64,000 nt of DNA. Origin: Banduia mediterranea (GTDB lineage: Bacteria > Pseudomonadota > Gammaproteobacteria > Nevskiales > Nevskiaceae). This document shows positions 7,169 to 16,733 of this stretch, one piece after another; within the stretch, counting starts at the first letter, position 1, and each line of letters opens with the position of its first letter. The position numbers and the translations under genes were made by a program. The notes beneath the pieces are model-generated. The model was given only the letters and a program-made list of their open reading frames with translations. It made no database searches and was not told the origin of the DNA. The stretch is taken from the NCBI RefSeq assembly GCF_031846245.1, contig NZ_JAVRIC010000015.1, forward strand, positions 29,346 to 93,345. Reading direction: 5' to 3'.

Positions 7169-9025
7169 ATGTCCGCAGAACGTCACGAATTCCAGGCCGA
7201 AACCCGATCACTGCTGCGCCTGATGATCCATTCGATGTATTCGAACAAGGAGATCTTCCTGCGCGAGCTGGTGTCGAATGCCTCCGACGCCTGCGACAAG
7301 CTGCGCTTTCTGGCGATCCAGCAGCCGGAATTGGCCGGCGACGACGAACTCGCCGTGGAACTGGCGATCGACAAGGAAGCCGGCACGCTGACGGTGCGCG
7401 ACAACGGTGTCGGCATGTCTCGTCAGGAAGTCATCGACAACCTCGGCACCATCGCGCGCTCCGGCACCAGGCAGTTCATGGAGCAGCTCTCGGGCGATCA
7501 GGCCAAGGATTCACAGCTGATCGGCCAATTTGGTGTCGGCTTCTATTCGGCCTTCATCGTCGCCGACAAGGTCACCGTGCGGACCCGACGTGCCGGTGCC
7601 GACGAAGCGGTGGTCTGGGAGTCCGCAGGCGAGGGCGAATACAGCCTCGAAGCCTGTGACAAGGAAGATCGCGGCACCGAAGTCGTGCTCCATATCCGAG
7701 ACGACGACAAGGAATTCCTGGAGCCGATGCGGCTCGAGAACGTGGTGCGCAAGTACTCTGACCACATCGGTCTGCCGATTCGCCTCAAAGGCGAGGGCGA
7801 CGCCGAAACCCGCGTGCTCAACGAGGCGCGCGCCTTGTGGACACGGCCCAAGTCCGAACTCAGTGACGAGGACTACACCGGCTTCTATCAGCACATCGCG
7901 CACGACTTCCAGCCGCCGCTGGCCTGGGCGCATCACCGCGTCGAAGGCAATCTCGAATACACCTCGCTGCTGTACATCCCGTCGCAGGCACCGTTCGATC
8001 TGTACAACCGCGAGCAGCAGCATGGCGTGAAGCTGTACGTGAAGCGGGTATTCATTCTCGACCGTGCCGACGAACTGCTGCCGAACTACCTGCGCTTCGT
8101 GCGCGGTCTGGTCGATACCGCGGACCTGCCGCTGAACGTGTCGCGCGAAATCCTGCAGTCCAACCGCGTGGTCGACAAGATTCGCAGCGCGCTGGTCAAG
8201 CGCGTGCTCGATCTGCTGGACGACATGGCCGAAAAGCGCCCCGAGGACTACGCCAAGTTCTGGACGCAGTTCGGCCGCGTGCTCAAGGAAGGCGTGGTCG
8301 AAGACCCGGCCAACAGTGAGCGCATCGCCAAGCTGCTGCGTTTCAATTCCACGCAGGACAGCGCCGCGCAGACCGTGACGTTGGCTGATTACGTGTCGCG
8401 CATGCCCGAGGGCCAGGAGAAGATCCTGTATCTCACCGGAGAGTCGCTGCCCGCGCTGAAGAACAGCCCGCATCTGGAAGGCTTCCGCAAGGCCGGCTAC
8501 GAAGTGCTGCTGCTGGCCGACCGCGTCGACGAATGGGTGGTGACCCACCTCACCGAGTTCGACGGTAAGCCGCTGGAATCCGCCGCGCGCGGAGACGCGG
8601 AAGCGGCCGGCAAGATAGAGACGCCGGACAAGGCGCGCTTCGAGGCCGAGTTCGCCGAGGTCGTCGGCAAGCTGCCGGAGGCACTCGGTGGGCGCATCGA
8701 ATCGGCGCGCCTGTCGGCCCGCCTGACCGAATCGCCGTCCTGTCTGGTAGTTCCGGAGAACGGCATGTCGCGCCAGCTTCTGGAAATCCTCAAACAGGCC
8801 GGAGAAGCGGCGCCCGAGACCAAGCCGATCCTCGAAATCAATCCCGAGCATCCGCTGGTGGAGCGTCTCAAACAGGCCGAGGGCGAGGGCTTCGGCGACC
8901 TCGCCGAGGTGCTGTTCGGCCAGGCTGTGCTCGCCGAAGGCGGTCAGCTCGACGACCCCAGCGGCTTCGTCAAGCGCCTCAACAAGCTGATCCTGCAACA
9001 GACCGAAAGCCGGCTCATTCTGTAG
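7169..9025 (+). CDS. htpG: Molecular chaperone HtpG (bacterial Hsp90)
   Basis: 618 residues, full family length (E. coli 624). The N-terminal GHKL ATPase motifs are present: [20 protein letters not shown] (N-box), DNGVGM near residue 81, and [11 protein letters not shown] near 118. The middle domain holds the catalytic-arginine loop [13 protein letters not shown]. HtpG is the cytosolic ATP-dependent Hsp90 chaperone. It is monocistronic, driven by the sigma-32 promoter just upstream, and ends converging on the LOG gene. Confidence 0.97.
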   Translation: MSAERHEFQAETRSLLRLMIHSMYSNKEIFLRELVSNASDACDKLRFLAIQQPELAGDDELAVELAIDKEAGTLTVRDNGVGMSRQEVIDNLGTIARSGTRQFMEQLSGDQAKDSQLIGQFGVGFYSAFIVADKVTVRTRRAGADEAVVWESAGEGEYSLEACDKEDRGTEVVLHIRDDDKEFLEPMRLENVVRKYSDHIGLPIRLKGEGDAETRVLNEARALWTRPKSELSDEDYTGFYQHIAHDFQPPLAWAHHRVEGNLEYTSLLYIPSQAPFDLYNREQQHGVKLYVKRVFILDRADELLPNYLRFVRGLVDTADLPLNVSREILQSNRVVDKIRSALVKRVLDLLDDMAEKRPEDYAKFWTQFGRVLKEGVVEDPANSERIAKLLRFNSTQDSAAQTVTLADYVSRMPEGQEKILYLTGESLPALKNSPHLEGFRKAGYEVLLLADRVDEWVVTHLTEFDGKPLESAARGDAEAAGKIETPDKARFEAEFAEVVGKLPEALGGRIESARLSARLTESPSCLVVPENGMSRQLLEILKQAGEAAPETKPILEINPEHPLVERLKQAEGEGFGDLAEVLFGQAVLAEGGQLDDPSGFVKRLNKLILQQTESRLIL

Positions 9026-9065
9026 GGAAGACGCGGGGCCCGCTCGGCCGGGCGGCGAATCGGGT

Positions 9066-9647
9066 TCAGCGAACGTCGCCCGCCAGCGGGCCCGCCGAGT
9101 CGCCATGCGGCTGCGTTCTCAAGCGGTGAAGCAGGCGCTGCGGGTCGGCGTCCGCAATGAGTAGGGCGCGGTGCGCCGGCTTCAGAAACTGCTCCGCGAC
9201 GGCGTGATCGAGAAAACGCAGCCACGGCGTGAAGTACCCGGCCACATTGAGCAGGCCGCAGGGTTTGGCGTGTATGCCCAGTTGCGCCCAGGTCAGGACC
9301 TCGGTGAGTTCCTCCAGCGTGCCCATGCCACCGGGCAGGGCGACAAAGGCGTCAGCCCGGTCAGCCATGCGCTTCTTGCGCGTGTGCATCGAGTCCACGA
9401 CCTCGAGCTCGGTCAGCCCGGTATGCGCCACCTCTTTGTCGACCAGCACACGCGGAATCACGCCATGGACCTTGCCGCCGCGGTGCAGTGCGGAATCTGC
9501 AATCACTCCCATCAGGCCGACCCGCGATCCACCATAGACAAGTTCCAGGCCTTGTTCGGCCAGCGCGGCGCCGATGGTGATTGCGGCTTCTCGATAGTCG
9601 TCACGAGCGCCGATGCTGGAGCCCAGAAATACGCAGACGCTTCTCAT
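9066..9647 (-). CDS. LOG family protein (cytokinin riboside 5'-monophosphate phosphoribohydrolase-like)
   Basis: 193 residues with a Rossmann-like fold. Diagnostic motifs are GSSIG near the N-terminus, [19 protein letters not shown], and the catalytic PGGMGTLEE (about residues 106-114). LOG enzymes cleave nucleoside 5'-monophosphates to a free base and ribose 5-phosphate; many bacterial members probably act in nucleotide housekeeping. The start at 9647 was chosen because GAGGAA lies 5 bp before it; an in-frame upstream extension lacks family similarity. The cyclophilin gene lies upstream on the same strand with a 31 bp gap. Confidence 0.9.
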   Translation of the reverse strand: MRSVCVFLGSSIGARDDYREAAITIGAALAEQGLELVYGGSRVGLMGVIADSALHRGGKVHGVIPRVLVDKEVAHTGLTELEVVDSMHTRKKRMADRADAFVALPGGMGTLEELTEVLTWAQLGIHAKPCGLLNVAGYFTPWLRFLDHAVAEQFLKPAHRALLIADADPQRLLHRLRTQPHGDSAGPLAGDVR

Positions 9648-9678
9648 CTGATTCCTCTTCGTACTGCGCGACTTGTTC

Positions 9679-10605
9679 CTATTCGGCCGCGCCTTTCGGA
9701 GTGGCCGGCCGCACCGGCACCCCCACATTGCAAACCTCGATCTTGTCGGTGGATTCGACAAACCAGCCCAGGTCCCGTGAACGCCGTGATTCGGCATAGC
9801 GGCCGAAGGTTTCGATGTCGGTGCGCAGCACTTCCAATGGCGTGCGCGCAGCCGGCGGCAAGTCGGCCGCGATGCGGACCGAGCGGATCGTCGGCATCGT
9901 CTCGTCGCCCTCGTAGAAACCGAGCGTGCCGTGACCGCGCGGCAGGGCGGACAGGTATTCCATGCCCTGCAGCACGCGGCCGGCCAGGGTGATGTTGCGG
10001 TCCAGCTGGCGTGGGGAGTGACCGATCACCACGTAGAGCTGGGACCCGCTACCGCTGTCGGGTTCCGTGCCGCGTGCAACGCCGACCATGCCGTAGCAAT
10101 GCGTCAGCCAGACCGCCTTGTGCTGCGCGTCGCGAGCCGCCGGAAAACCGTCGATGTAGCCGACCTCGGCCGCGTAGACGTCTCCGTCCGGCAGCGGCGT
10201 GAACGACAGGGTTTCATTCCAGGGAATGGCGTATTCGGCGGGAATCGGCTTGTCCGCCAGCGGCTCCTGGCGAGCTGCGCCGGTATCAGCCTTGGGGTCG
10301 CCCCACTGCGTCACGTAGTTGTCCTGCACGCGGATGATCGATAGTCCGTCGTAATAGCCCTTGGCGGCCAGTGCCTTGATGTTGGCGACAGCGGCGGGCG
10401 CGAACGTCGGATTGAGTTCGATGATGACGCGGCCTGCGGCGAGTTCCATGTACAGCAGATGGGCGTCTGCTGGACGCCTCCAGTCGGAGGGTTCAGAGTC
10501 TTCGAGGATCTCGGCGGAAGTTGTGGCGAACGTCGGCCCTGAAACAGCGAGTCCGGTGGCAAGCGCCAGCAGAGACAGGCGGAACGAGCGAGCGCGAGTG
10601 GACAT
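9679..10605 (-). CDS. Periplasmic cyclophilin-type peptidyl-prolyl isomerase
   Basis: 308 residues from ATG 10605, which begins a signal peptide ([20 protein letters not shown], cleavage near residue 26). The cyclophilin core runs from about 52 to 245 and keeps the active-site [13 protein letters not shown] (equivalent to FHRVI..FMIQGGD) and [13 protein letters not shown]. It catalyses proline isomerisation, presumably of exported proteins. A C-terminal extension of about 60 residues, ending in a Cys-containing EVCNVGVPV stretch, goes beyond the minimal cyclophilin. It diverges from cstA. Confidence 0.85.
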   Translation of the reverse strand: MSTRARSFRLSLLALATGLAVSGPTFATTSAEILEDSEPSDWRRPADAHLLYMELAAGRVIIELNPTFAPAAVANIKALAAKGYYDGLSIIRVQDNYVTQWGDPKADTGAARQEPLADKPIPAEYAIPWNETLSFTPLPDGDVYAAEVGYIDGFPAARDAQHKAVWLTHCYGMVGVARGTEPDSGSGSQLYVVIGHSPRQLDRNITLAGRVLQGMEYLSALPRGHGTLGFYEGDETMPTIRSVRIAADLPPAARTPLEVLRTDIETFGRYAESRRSRDLGWFVESTDKIEVCNVGVPVRPATPKGAAE

Positions 10606-10768
10606 CGGGAAATTCCGGTGAGATGTTGTTGCAACGCTAGCGCGTTCTCTACCGATCGTCACTTCAGGCATACGACCTTGGTCGATATGGTCTTCCCGGA
10701 GTGCACGCGGGAAAATGGTGGGCTTGCAATAATCGATGTAAAGAACGACGCCGGAGGATAGTTCAGGC

Positions 10769-12436
10769 ATGAACGCGATCGTCTTGTTGGTGGTGGGGCT
10801 GGCCGTGATGCTGCTCGGCTATCGTTTCTATTCACGATTTCTCGCCACGAGAATCTACAGGCTGGACGAGAACTTCCGCACGCCGGCGCACGAGTTCGAG
10901 GATGGCATCGACTACGTGCCGACCAACAAGTTCGTGCTGTGGGGACACCATTTCACTTCGGTGGCCGGCGCGGCGCCGATCGTCGGTCCTGCCATCGCCG
11001 TGATCTGGGGCTGGGTGCCGGCGTTCCTGTGGGTCGTGATCGGTACGGTGTTCATGGCCGGCGCCCATGACTTCGGCGCGCTGTGGGCCAGCGTGCGCAA
11101 CAAGGGGCAGTCCATCGGTTCGCTCACCGGCACGGTGATCGGCGGGCGGGCGCGCAATCTGTTCCTGGTCGTGATCTTCCTGCTGCTGCTGATGGTCAAC
11201 GCCGCGTTCGCCGTGGTCATCGCCAATCTGCTGGTGTCCACGCCGACCGCAGTGATTCCGGTCTGGGGGGCGGTGCTGGTGGCCTTGATGATCGGTCAGC
11301 TGATCTACCGCGTGAAGATGAAGCTGCTGTGGCCGTCGATCATCGGCGTGGTGGTGCTTTACGGCATGATCCTGCTCGGCAGCGCCTATCCGATTGCCCT
11401 GCCGGACAGCGTGTTCGGCATGGGGTCGAAGACGGCCTGGATCATCCTGCTGTTCGTCTATGCCGGCATCGCTTCGCTGCTGCCAGTGTGGGTGCTGCTG
11501 CAACCGCGCGACTACATCAACGGTCTGCAGCTGTTCGTGGGTCTCGGGCTGCTCTACGTGGCCGTGCTGATCTGCGCGCCCGAGGTGGTGGCGCCGGCGA
11601 TCAACCACGCCGTGCCGGAAGGCACGCCCAGTCTGCTGCCCTTGCTGTTCGTGACGATCGCCTGCGGTGCCATCAGCGGTTTCCATGGCCTGGTGGCCTC
11701 GGGCACCAGCTCCAAGCAGCTCGACAAGGAAACCGATGGGCGCTTCGTCGGCTACTTCGGTTCGGTGGGCGAGGGCATGCTCGCGCTGGCCGCGATCATC
11801 TGCTGCGTCGCCGGCTTTCCGGATGTCGATGCCTGGTCCGGTGTGTATAACAAATGGCAGGGCGGTGGCGTCAACGCCTTCGTCCAGGGCGGCGATACGA
11901 TTCTCACGCAAGGCCTGGGGCTGCCGGCCGATCTGGGTGCCACGGTGCTCGCGGTGATGGCGATCCTGTTCGCGGCCACCACCATGGATACCGGTTTGCG
12001 CCTGCAGCGATATGTGGTGCAGGAGGCCGGCGAATTGCTGGGCCTCAAGGTCAACGGTCTGCTCGGCACGCTGATCGCGCTGGGCGTCTGTCTGGCCTTG
12101 TCCTTCGGTGCCGGTGCCGAGGGCTCCGGCGGCATGGTGATCTGGCCCTTGTTCGGCACCACCAACCAGCTGCTGGCCGGGCTGACCCTGGCGATCGTCT
12201 CGGTGATTCTGATCAAGCAGCAGCGCCCGGCGATCTACACCGTGGTTCCGCTGATCTTCGTGCTGGTGATGTCGGTCTATGCGCTGATCGTGCAGCTCGG
12301 ACAGTTCTATGCGGCGCAGAACTGGTTGCTGCTGGGCATGGATATCGTGATTCTGATCGCGGCGCTGTGGGTCGCCCTCGAAGCGGCGGTGGCGATGCGG
12401 CGCGGCGTGGCAGCGAACGCGAGTTCGCCCGTGTGA
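10769..12436 (+). CDS. cstA: Carbon starvation protein A (CstA-family transporter)
   Basis: 555 residues, shorter than E. coli CstA (701) but with the family core: GLAVMLLGYRFYSRFLATRI, DGIDYVPTNKFVLWGHHFTS, and AGAAPIVGPAIAVIWGWVPA. About 15 hydrophobic segments are visible. CstA and its relative BtsT take up peptides or pyruvate during carbon limitation. An upstream GGAGG is somewhat far from the ATG. The stop overlaps the start of the next gene, a small protein with a Cys-Cys tail, which in turn overlaps an ArsA-like ATPase, so all three are probably one transcript. Confidence 0.93.
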   Translation: MNAIVLLVVGLAVMLLGYRFYSRFLATRIYRLDENFRTPAHEFEDGIDYVPTNKFVLWGHHFTSVAGAAPIVGPAIAVIWGWVPAFLWVVIGTVFMAGAHDFGALWASVRNKGQSIGSLTGTVIGGRARNLFLVVIFLLLLMVNAAFAVVIANLLVSTPTAVIPVWGAVLVALMIGQLIYRVKMKLLWPSIIGVVVLYGMILLGSAYPIALPDSVFGMGSKTAWIILLFVYAGIASLLPVWVLLQPRDYINGLQLFVGLGLLYVAVLICAPEVVAPAINHAVPEGTPSLLPLLFVTIACGAISGFHGLVASGTSSKQLDKETDGRFVGYFGSVGEGMLALAAIICCVAGFPDVDAWSGVYNKWQGGGVNAFVQGGDTILTQGLGLPADLGATVLAVMAILFAATTMDTGLRLQRYVVQEAGELLGLKVNGLLGTLIALGVCLALSFGAGAEGSGGMVIWPLFGTTNQLLAGLTLAIVSVILIKQQRPAIYTVVPLIFVLVMSVYALIVQLGQFYAAQNWLLLGMDIVILIAALWVALEAAVAMRRGVAANASSPV

Positions 12437-12708
12437 ACGAGCCACCCGCCTGGCGCCGCTTCACCGCCGCGTTCGGCGCCGGTCTGCGTGATTTCTACGC
12501 TGTGCCGTATCGGCGAACCTTTGCCCGCGCACGCCGCGACGAGGACGATTTGTTCATGCTGCTGGTATTCGGCGAGGCCCTGGGCCTGCCGAATCCGGCG
12601 CAGTGGTACTGCCTGGAACTGATGCCGCTGCTGTACGAGCGCTTTCATGACTGGCACCGCCGCATGGGCATGCCGCATTCGCCGCTGGAGTACATCTCAT
12701 GCTGCTGA
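12433..12708 (+). CDS. Small CstA-linked protein with C-terminal Cys-Cys (cory-CC-star-like)
   Basis: 91 residues from GTG 12433, overlapping the cstA stop. It is soluble-looking, rich in Arg and aromatic residues (FYAVPYRRTFARARRDEDDL; WYCLELMPLLYERFHDW), and ends exactly in SPLEYISCC followed by the stop codon. From memory this resembles what NCBI names cory-CC-star protein (moderate certainty). E. coli CstA and BtsT also have small partners, YbdD and YjiX, recalled as ending in Cys-Cys, although the rest of the sequence differs. The terminal thiols suggest metal or thiol chemistry, or a recognition tail for the following ATPase (inference). Confidence 0.75.
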   Translation: MNEPPAWRRFTAAFGAGLRDFYAVPYRRTFARARRDEDDLFMLLVFGEALGLPNPAQWYCLELMPLLYERFHDWHRRMGMPHSPLEYISCC

Positions 12709-13682
12709 CACTGGCGCGCGAACGGCGCCTGTTGCTGGTGGGCGGCAAGGGCGGCGTCGGCAAGACCACGATCGCGGCCGCCACCGCGCTGGCGATGGCG
12801 CGCGAGGGACGACGCGTACTGCTGGTTTCAACCGATCCGGCGCACAATCTCGGCCATCTGTGGGGACGTTCGATCGGCCCCGATCCGGTGCGCGTGGAGG
12901 CGGGTCTGGACGCGGTGGAGCTCGACCCGCAGGCGGTGGCCGATGCGCATCTGGACAGCGTAGGCCGGGAGCTGCGGCGCCTGATGCCGCCGCATCTGGC
13001 CGGCGAGGTGGACAAGCATCTGGCATTGTCGCGCGAGGCGCCCGGTCTGCACGAGGCAGCTCTGCTGGAAAAGCTCGCGCAGACGATCGAAGGCGCGCAG
13101 GACAGCCACGATCTCGTCGTGGTCGATACGGCGCCGTCCGGTCACACCGCGCGGCTGCTGGCCTTGCCGGAAATGATGGCGGCCTGGACCGACGGTCTGC
13201 TGCTGCGTCGCAAGCGCGCGGAGCGATTCACCACCGCGCTGTCCAATCTCGGCGCGCGTGACGTCGAAGATCGGGTGTTTGGTGCCGGCGGCGAATCGCA
13301 GAGCCGCGACCAGCGTATTCGCCAGGTCTTGTTGCAGCGCCGCCAGCGCTTCGAGCGTCTGCGCGAACGGCTGGCCGACATGGAGTCCACGGCCTTTGTC
13401 ATCGTGCTGACCGCGGAACGCCTGCCGGTGCTGGAGACCATCGAGCTGCACGCGCAACTGCACAAGGCTGGCCTCGCCGTCGGCGGGCTGGTGATCAACA
13501 AGCGTTCGCCGCGCGATGCCGGTGGCTTTCTTGCCGAACGCTGGCGCCAGGAGTCGCTGCATCTGGACACGCTGCAGCAACAGCTACCGGATTTGGAACG
13601 TCTGGAGCTGCCGTTGATGCCGAACGATCTGGTTGGCGCCGAGGCACTGGTAGCGTTGTCTGTGCAGTTCGCCGACGCATAG
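12699..13682 (+). CDS. ArsA/Get3-like P-loop ATPase
   Basis: 327 residues. The N-terminus carries the deviant Walker A motif GGKGGVGKTT (15-24) with the intra-dimer signature lysine, then STDPAHNLGHLW (switch I/A-loop) and VVDTAPSGHTARLL (switch II). This is the ArsA/Get3 group of dimeric ATPases, which drive arsenite efflux or chaperone tail-anchored membrane proteins. There is no ArsB, ArsR or CxxC Get3-type zinc site, so arsenic resistance is unlikely. It overlaps the Cys-Cys-tailed protein by 10 bp and sits in the cstA operon, suggesting a role in CstA biogenesis or activation (inference). Confidence 0.85.
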   Translation: MLLTLARERRLLLVGGKGGVGKTTIAAATALAMAREGRRVLLVSTDPAHNLGHLWGRSIGPDPVRVEAGLDAVELDPQAVADAHLDSVGRELRRLMPPHLAGEVDKHLALSREAPGLHEAALLEKLAQTIEGAQDSHDLVVVDTAPSGHTARLLALPEMMAAWTDGLLLRRKRAERFTTALSNLGARDVEDRVFGAGGESQSRDQRIRQVLLQRRQRFERLRERLADMESTAFVIVLTAERLPVLETIELHAQLHKAGLAVGGLVINKRSPRDAGGFLAERWRQESLHLDTLQQQLPDLERLELPLMPNDLVGAEALVALSVQFADA

Positions 13683-13772
13683 CGGCGCCGGCCGCAAAGT
13701 TCGTCAAATCCTCTCGGTACGCCGTTCCGGCGCCGGTTTGTCGTAGCATCGGCACAAGAATTCCCGGGGTTC

Positions 13773-15512
13773 ATGATGAAACTTCTCGTTCGCGGGCTCG
13801 CGCCGCTCGCCATGCTGATCCTGCTTGCTGCGACGTATCCGGCGGCCGCCCATGAAACCGAATGTGTCGATGGCACGGCCAAAGGCTATGCCTGTAGCCA
13901 TGTCGATCTGCTGGCTCATCTGAGCCCGGCCGAACTGGGCGGTATCGCGGGCGAGTCGCTCAACGACGTCTGGGGCTGGACCGATGGTTTCGGCACCGAA
14001 TACGCCCTGGTCGGCATGATCGAAGGCACCGCCTTCGTGCGACTGCCGCCGATCGGCAGCGAGGCCGCGCCGGAGCTGCTGGGTCGCCTGCCGGCCAGCG
14101 ACGGCGCCAACGGTAATGACTTCAAGTGCCATCACGACGAAGGTTGCGGCGGTTCCAGCTGGCGCGACATCAAGACCTATGCCGGCTACGCCTACATCGT
14201 CAGCGAAGCCGACGGTCACGGACTGCAGGTGTTCGATCTGCGGCGTCTGGTGGGCGCACCGGCCGGCGATGCGGTGTTCGACGAGGACGGTCGCTACGAC
14301 GGTTTCGGCCACGCCCACAACATCGTCATCAACGAAACCAGCGGTCACGCATTTGCCGTCGGCAATGGCAATTCCGGCAGCAATTCCAGCGGCGGCCTGC
14401 TGATGCTCGACCTGAGCGAAGACCCGGTAAACCCGGTCGCCCTGGGACGCATCGATCTCGACGGCTACGTTCACGATGCGCAGTGCATCGACTACGACGG
14501 TCCGGATACCGACTACAACGGTCGCGAGCTGTGCTTCGGCGCGGACGAGGACACGCTCACGGTGTTCGACGTGGAGGATGGTCCGGCCACCGCGTCGCTG
14601 GTCGCCCGCGTCGGCTATGTCGGCGCCGAGTATACGCATCAGGTCTGGCTGTCCGAGGATCGCCGCTACCTGTTCCTGAACGACGAGCTGGACGAATACG
14701 ACACCGGCTCACGCACGCATCTGCGCGTGTTCGACGTGAGCGATCTCGATGCGATCACGCTGGCCGCCGAGTACCAAGCGCCGACGTTGTCGATCGACCA
14801 CAACAACTACGTGCAAGGGCGCTGGCTCTACCAGACCAACTACACCGCCGGCCTGCGCATCCTCGACATCGCGGACCCGCTGAATCCGGTCGAGGCCGGC
14901 TATTTTGATACCCAGCCTTCACGGGATGCGACGGTATTCGAGGGCACCTGGAGCAACTATCGCTTCGCCAGCGGTCGCACGCTGCTCAGCGACATCGAGG
15001 ATGGTCTGTTCGTGGTGCTGCCGCGCATTGCCGATCAGGACGGCGCCGATCTGAACCTCAGCCTGGAATCGGTCGGCGTGCCCGAAAGCCCGTCGGTCCA
15101 GCTGAATCTGAGCAATGCCGGTTCGGACGATGCCTACGATGTGCTGATGACGGCACATCTGCCGCGCGGCCAAGCCTGGTCGCTGATCGACGCCCCTGGC
15201 GCTGCGAACTGCGGCCCGGTCGGCCGCGTCGTACAGTGCCGACTGGCCTTGATGCAGGCTGGTGAGAGTCTGAGCTTTCTGCTCAATGTTGAGGTGAATG
15301 GTTCGGGTGTGCTGCCGGCGGTCGCGATGGCCTATGCCGACAGCGCCGACCCCAGTCCTGCGGACAATCTCGCCAAGGCCGATATCGAATCCTTCGCCGG
15401 TGACGAAGTGCGCGAGGTCGGAGACGACGGCGGTGCGCTGCCATCGCTGGCCTTATGCCTGCTCGGCCTCGCCGGCCTGGCGCGCCGCCTGATTCAGTCC
15501 AAGGCGGGATAG
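13773..15512 (+). CDS. Choice-of-anchor-B-type secreted protein with GlyGly-CTERM tail
   Basis: 579 residues. A signal peptide ends near residue 27 (PAAAHETEC). The body has repeated LVIVD-type beta units (HGLQVFDLRRL, GLLMLDLSEDP, GLRILDIADPLNPVEAGYF) and conserved HNIVIN and DHNNYVQG segments, the pattern of the choice-of-anchor B family. After a CARDB-like region the C-terminus is DDGGALPSLALCLLGLAGL then ARR, a Gly-Gly, hydrophobic, basic sorting signal of GlyGly-CTERM type processed by rhombosortase. It is thus probably exported and displayed on or released from the outer membrane. The last 19 bp overlap the convergent old yellow enzyme gene. Confidence 0.85.
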   Translation: MMKLLVRGLAPLAMLILLAATYPAAAHETECVDGTAKGYACSHVDLLAHLSPAELGGIAGESLNDVWGWTDGFGTEYALVGMIEGTAFVRLPPIGSEAAPELLGRLPASDGANGNDFKCHHDEGCGGSSWRDIKTYAGYAYIVSEADGHGLQVFDLRRLVGAPAGDAVFDEDGRYDGFGHAHNIVINETSGHAFAVGNGNSGSNSSGGLLMLDLSEDPVNPVALGRIDLDGYVHDAQCIDYDGPDTDYNGRELCFGADEDTLTVFDVEDGPATASLVARVGYVGAEYTHQVWLSEDRRYLFLNDELDEYDTGSRTHLRVFDVSDLDAITLAAEYQAPTLSIDHNNYVQGRWLYQTNYTAGLRILDIADPLNPVEAGYFDTQPSRDATVFEGTWSNYRFASGRTLLSDIEDGLFVVLPRIADQDGADLNLSLESVGVPESPSVQLNLSNAGSDDAYDVLMTAHLPRGQAWSLIDAPGAANCGPVGRVVQCRLALMQAGESLSFLLNVEVNGSGVLPAVAMAYADSADPSPADNLAKADIESFAGDEVREVGDDGGALPSLALCLLGLAGLARRLIQSKAG

Positions 15513-16576
15513 TCGGTGTAGCCCTCGGCTCCGCCGCCGTAGAAGGTGTCGCGGTTCGGTTCGTTCAGCGGCGCGCCTTCGCGCAGGCGTCTTGGAAGAT
15601 CGGGGTTGGCGATGAAGGCGCGCCCGAAGGCCACCATATCGGCTGCGCCGCTCTCGATTGCTGCCGCCGCCATCGCGCCGTCGTAGCCATTGTTTGCGAT
15701 CCACGCGCCGGCAAACGACCGGCGCAGCGCCAGAAAGTCAAAGCCCTTGAGGTCGCGCGGGCCTTGGGTCGCGCCTTCGATGACGTGGATATAGGCCAGC
15801 CCGAACGGCGCCAACCGTTCCACGGCGCGGCCGAACAGGGCCTGCGGATCGCTGTCGTAGGCGTCATTGGCAGGGCTCACCGGCGATAGCCGCAGGCCGG
15901 TGCGCTCGCCGCCGATCTCGGCGGTCACGGCCTGTGCCACCTCGTACAGAAAGCGCGTGCGGTTTTCGACGCTGCCGCCGTACTCGTCGTCGCGCCGGTT
16001 GCTGGAATCCTTGAGAAACTGATCGATCAGGTAGCCGTTGGCGCCGTGGATCTCCACGCCGTCGAATCCGGCGTCCATGGCGTTGCGCGCGGCGCGGCGA
16101 TAGTCCTCGACGATCGCGGGAATCTCGTCCAGGCGCAGCGCCCGGGGCTCGGAGACGTCGGCGAACCCGCTTTCGATGAAGGTCTTGGTGTTCGCCCTGA
16201 TCGCGGACGGCGCCACCGGCACCTCGCCCTCGGGCAGCAGGCTCAGGTGCGAGATGCGGCCCACATGCCACAGTTGGATCACCATGCGTCCGCCGGCGGC
16301 ATGCACCGCTTCGCTGACCCTGCGCCAGCCGGCGACCTGTTCCGGCGAATGAATTCCCGGCGTGCGCAGATAGCCCTGGCCCAAGGGACTGATCTGGGTC
16401 GCTTCGCTGATGATCAGGCCGGCGCTGGCGCGCTGCGCGTAGTAGGTGGCATGCAAGTCGGTGGGAACATTGCCGTCCGCGGCGCGGTTGCGCGTCAGCG
16501 GTGCCATCGCGATGCGGTTGGCGAGCCTCAGGGCACCGACTGAAATCGGGTCGAACAAGGGGGATGGGGCGGTCAT
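15494..16576 (-). CDS. Alkene reductase, old yellow enzyme family
   Basis: 360 residues. ATG 16576 is chosen because a CCGGAG motif precedes it and MTAPSPLFDPISVGALRLAN is the usual family start; an upstream in-frame extension is not conserved. OYE landmarks are MAPLTRNRA, ISEATQIS, the FMN/substrate pair in QLWHVGR (His and partner), GFDGVEIHGANGYLIDQFL, and the C-terminal GGAEGYTDYP. This NADPH-dependent flavoenzyme reduces activated C=C bonds, nitrate esters or quinone-like electrophiles. Similar enzymes are named NemA, but the exact substrate is not evident. Confidence 0.93.
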   Translation of the reverse strand: MTAPSPLFDPISVGALRLANRIAMAPLTRNRAADGNVPTDLHATYYAQRASAGLIISEATQISPLGQGYLRTPGIHSPEQVAGWRRVSEAVHAAGGRMVIQLWHVGRISHLSLLPEGEVPVAPSAIRANTKTFIESGFADVSEPRALRLDEIPAIVEDYRRAARNAMDAGFDGVEIHGANGYLIDQFLKDSSNRRDDEYGGSVENRTRFLYEVAQAVTAEIGGERTGLRLSPVSPANDAYDSDPQALFGRAVERLAPFGLAYIHVIEGATQGPRDLKGFDFLALRRSFAGAWIANNGYDGAMAAAAIESGAADMVAFGRAFIANPDLPRRLREGAPLNEPNRDTFYGGGAEGYTDYPALD

Positions 16577-16733
16577 CCGAAGCTCCGGTGTCGGGAAGGG
16601 GTGAGTCACTATACGAAATCGGATCGCACTTGGAGATGAATTTTGTCGTTGATGCCGTCGGGCGCAAAGCGCCGCCCGTTCTGGCATAGTTGCGCCCCGT
16701 TTTTTCCGGGACTGCAAGGAACTGAGCGCCGCC

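Noticed and set aside
10832..12445. A 537-codon minus-strand open frame opposite cstA
   Set aside because: Rich in His, Gln, Arg and Asp, the usual reverse image of membrane-protein codons; not a gene.
12699..13682. Arsenic-resistance ATPase ArsA
   Set aside because: No ArsB, ArsC, ArsD or ArsR nearby, only one ATPase domain, and operon context with cstA; kept as ArsA/Get3-like.
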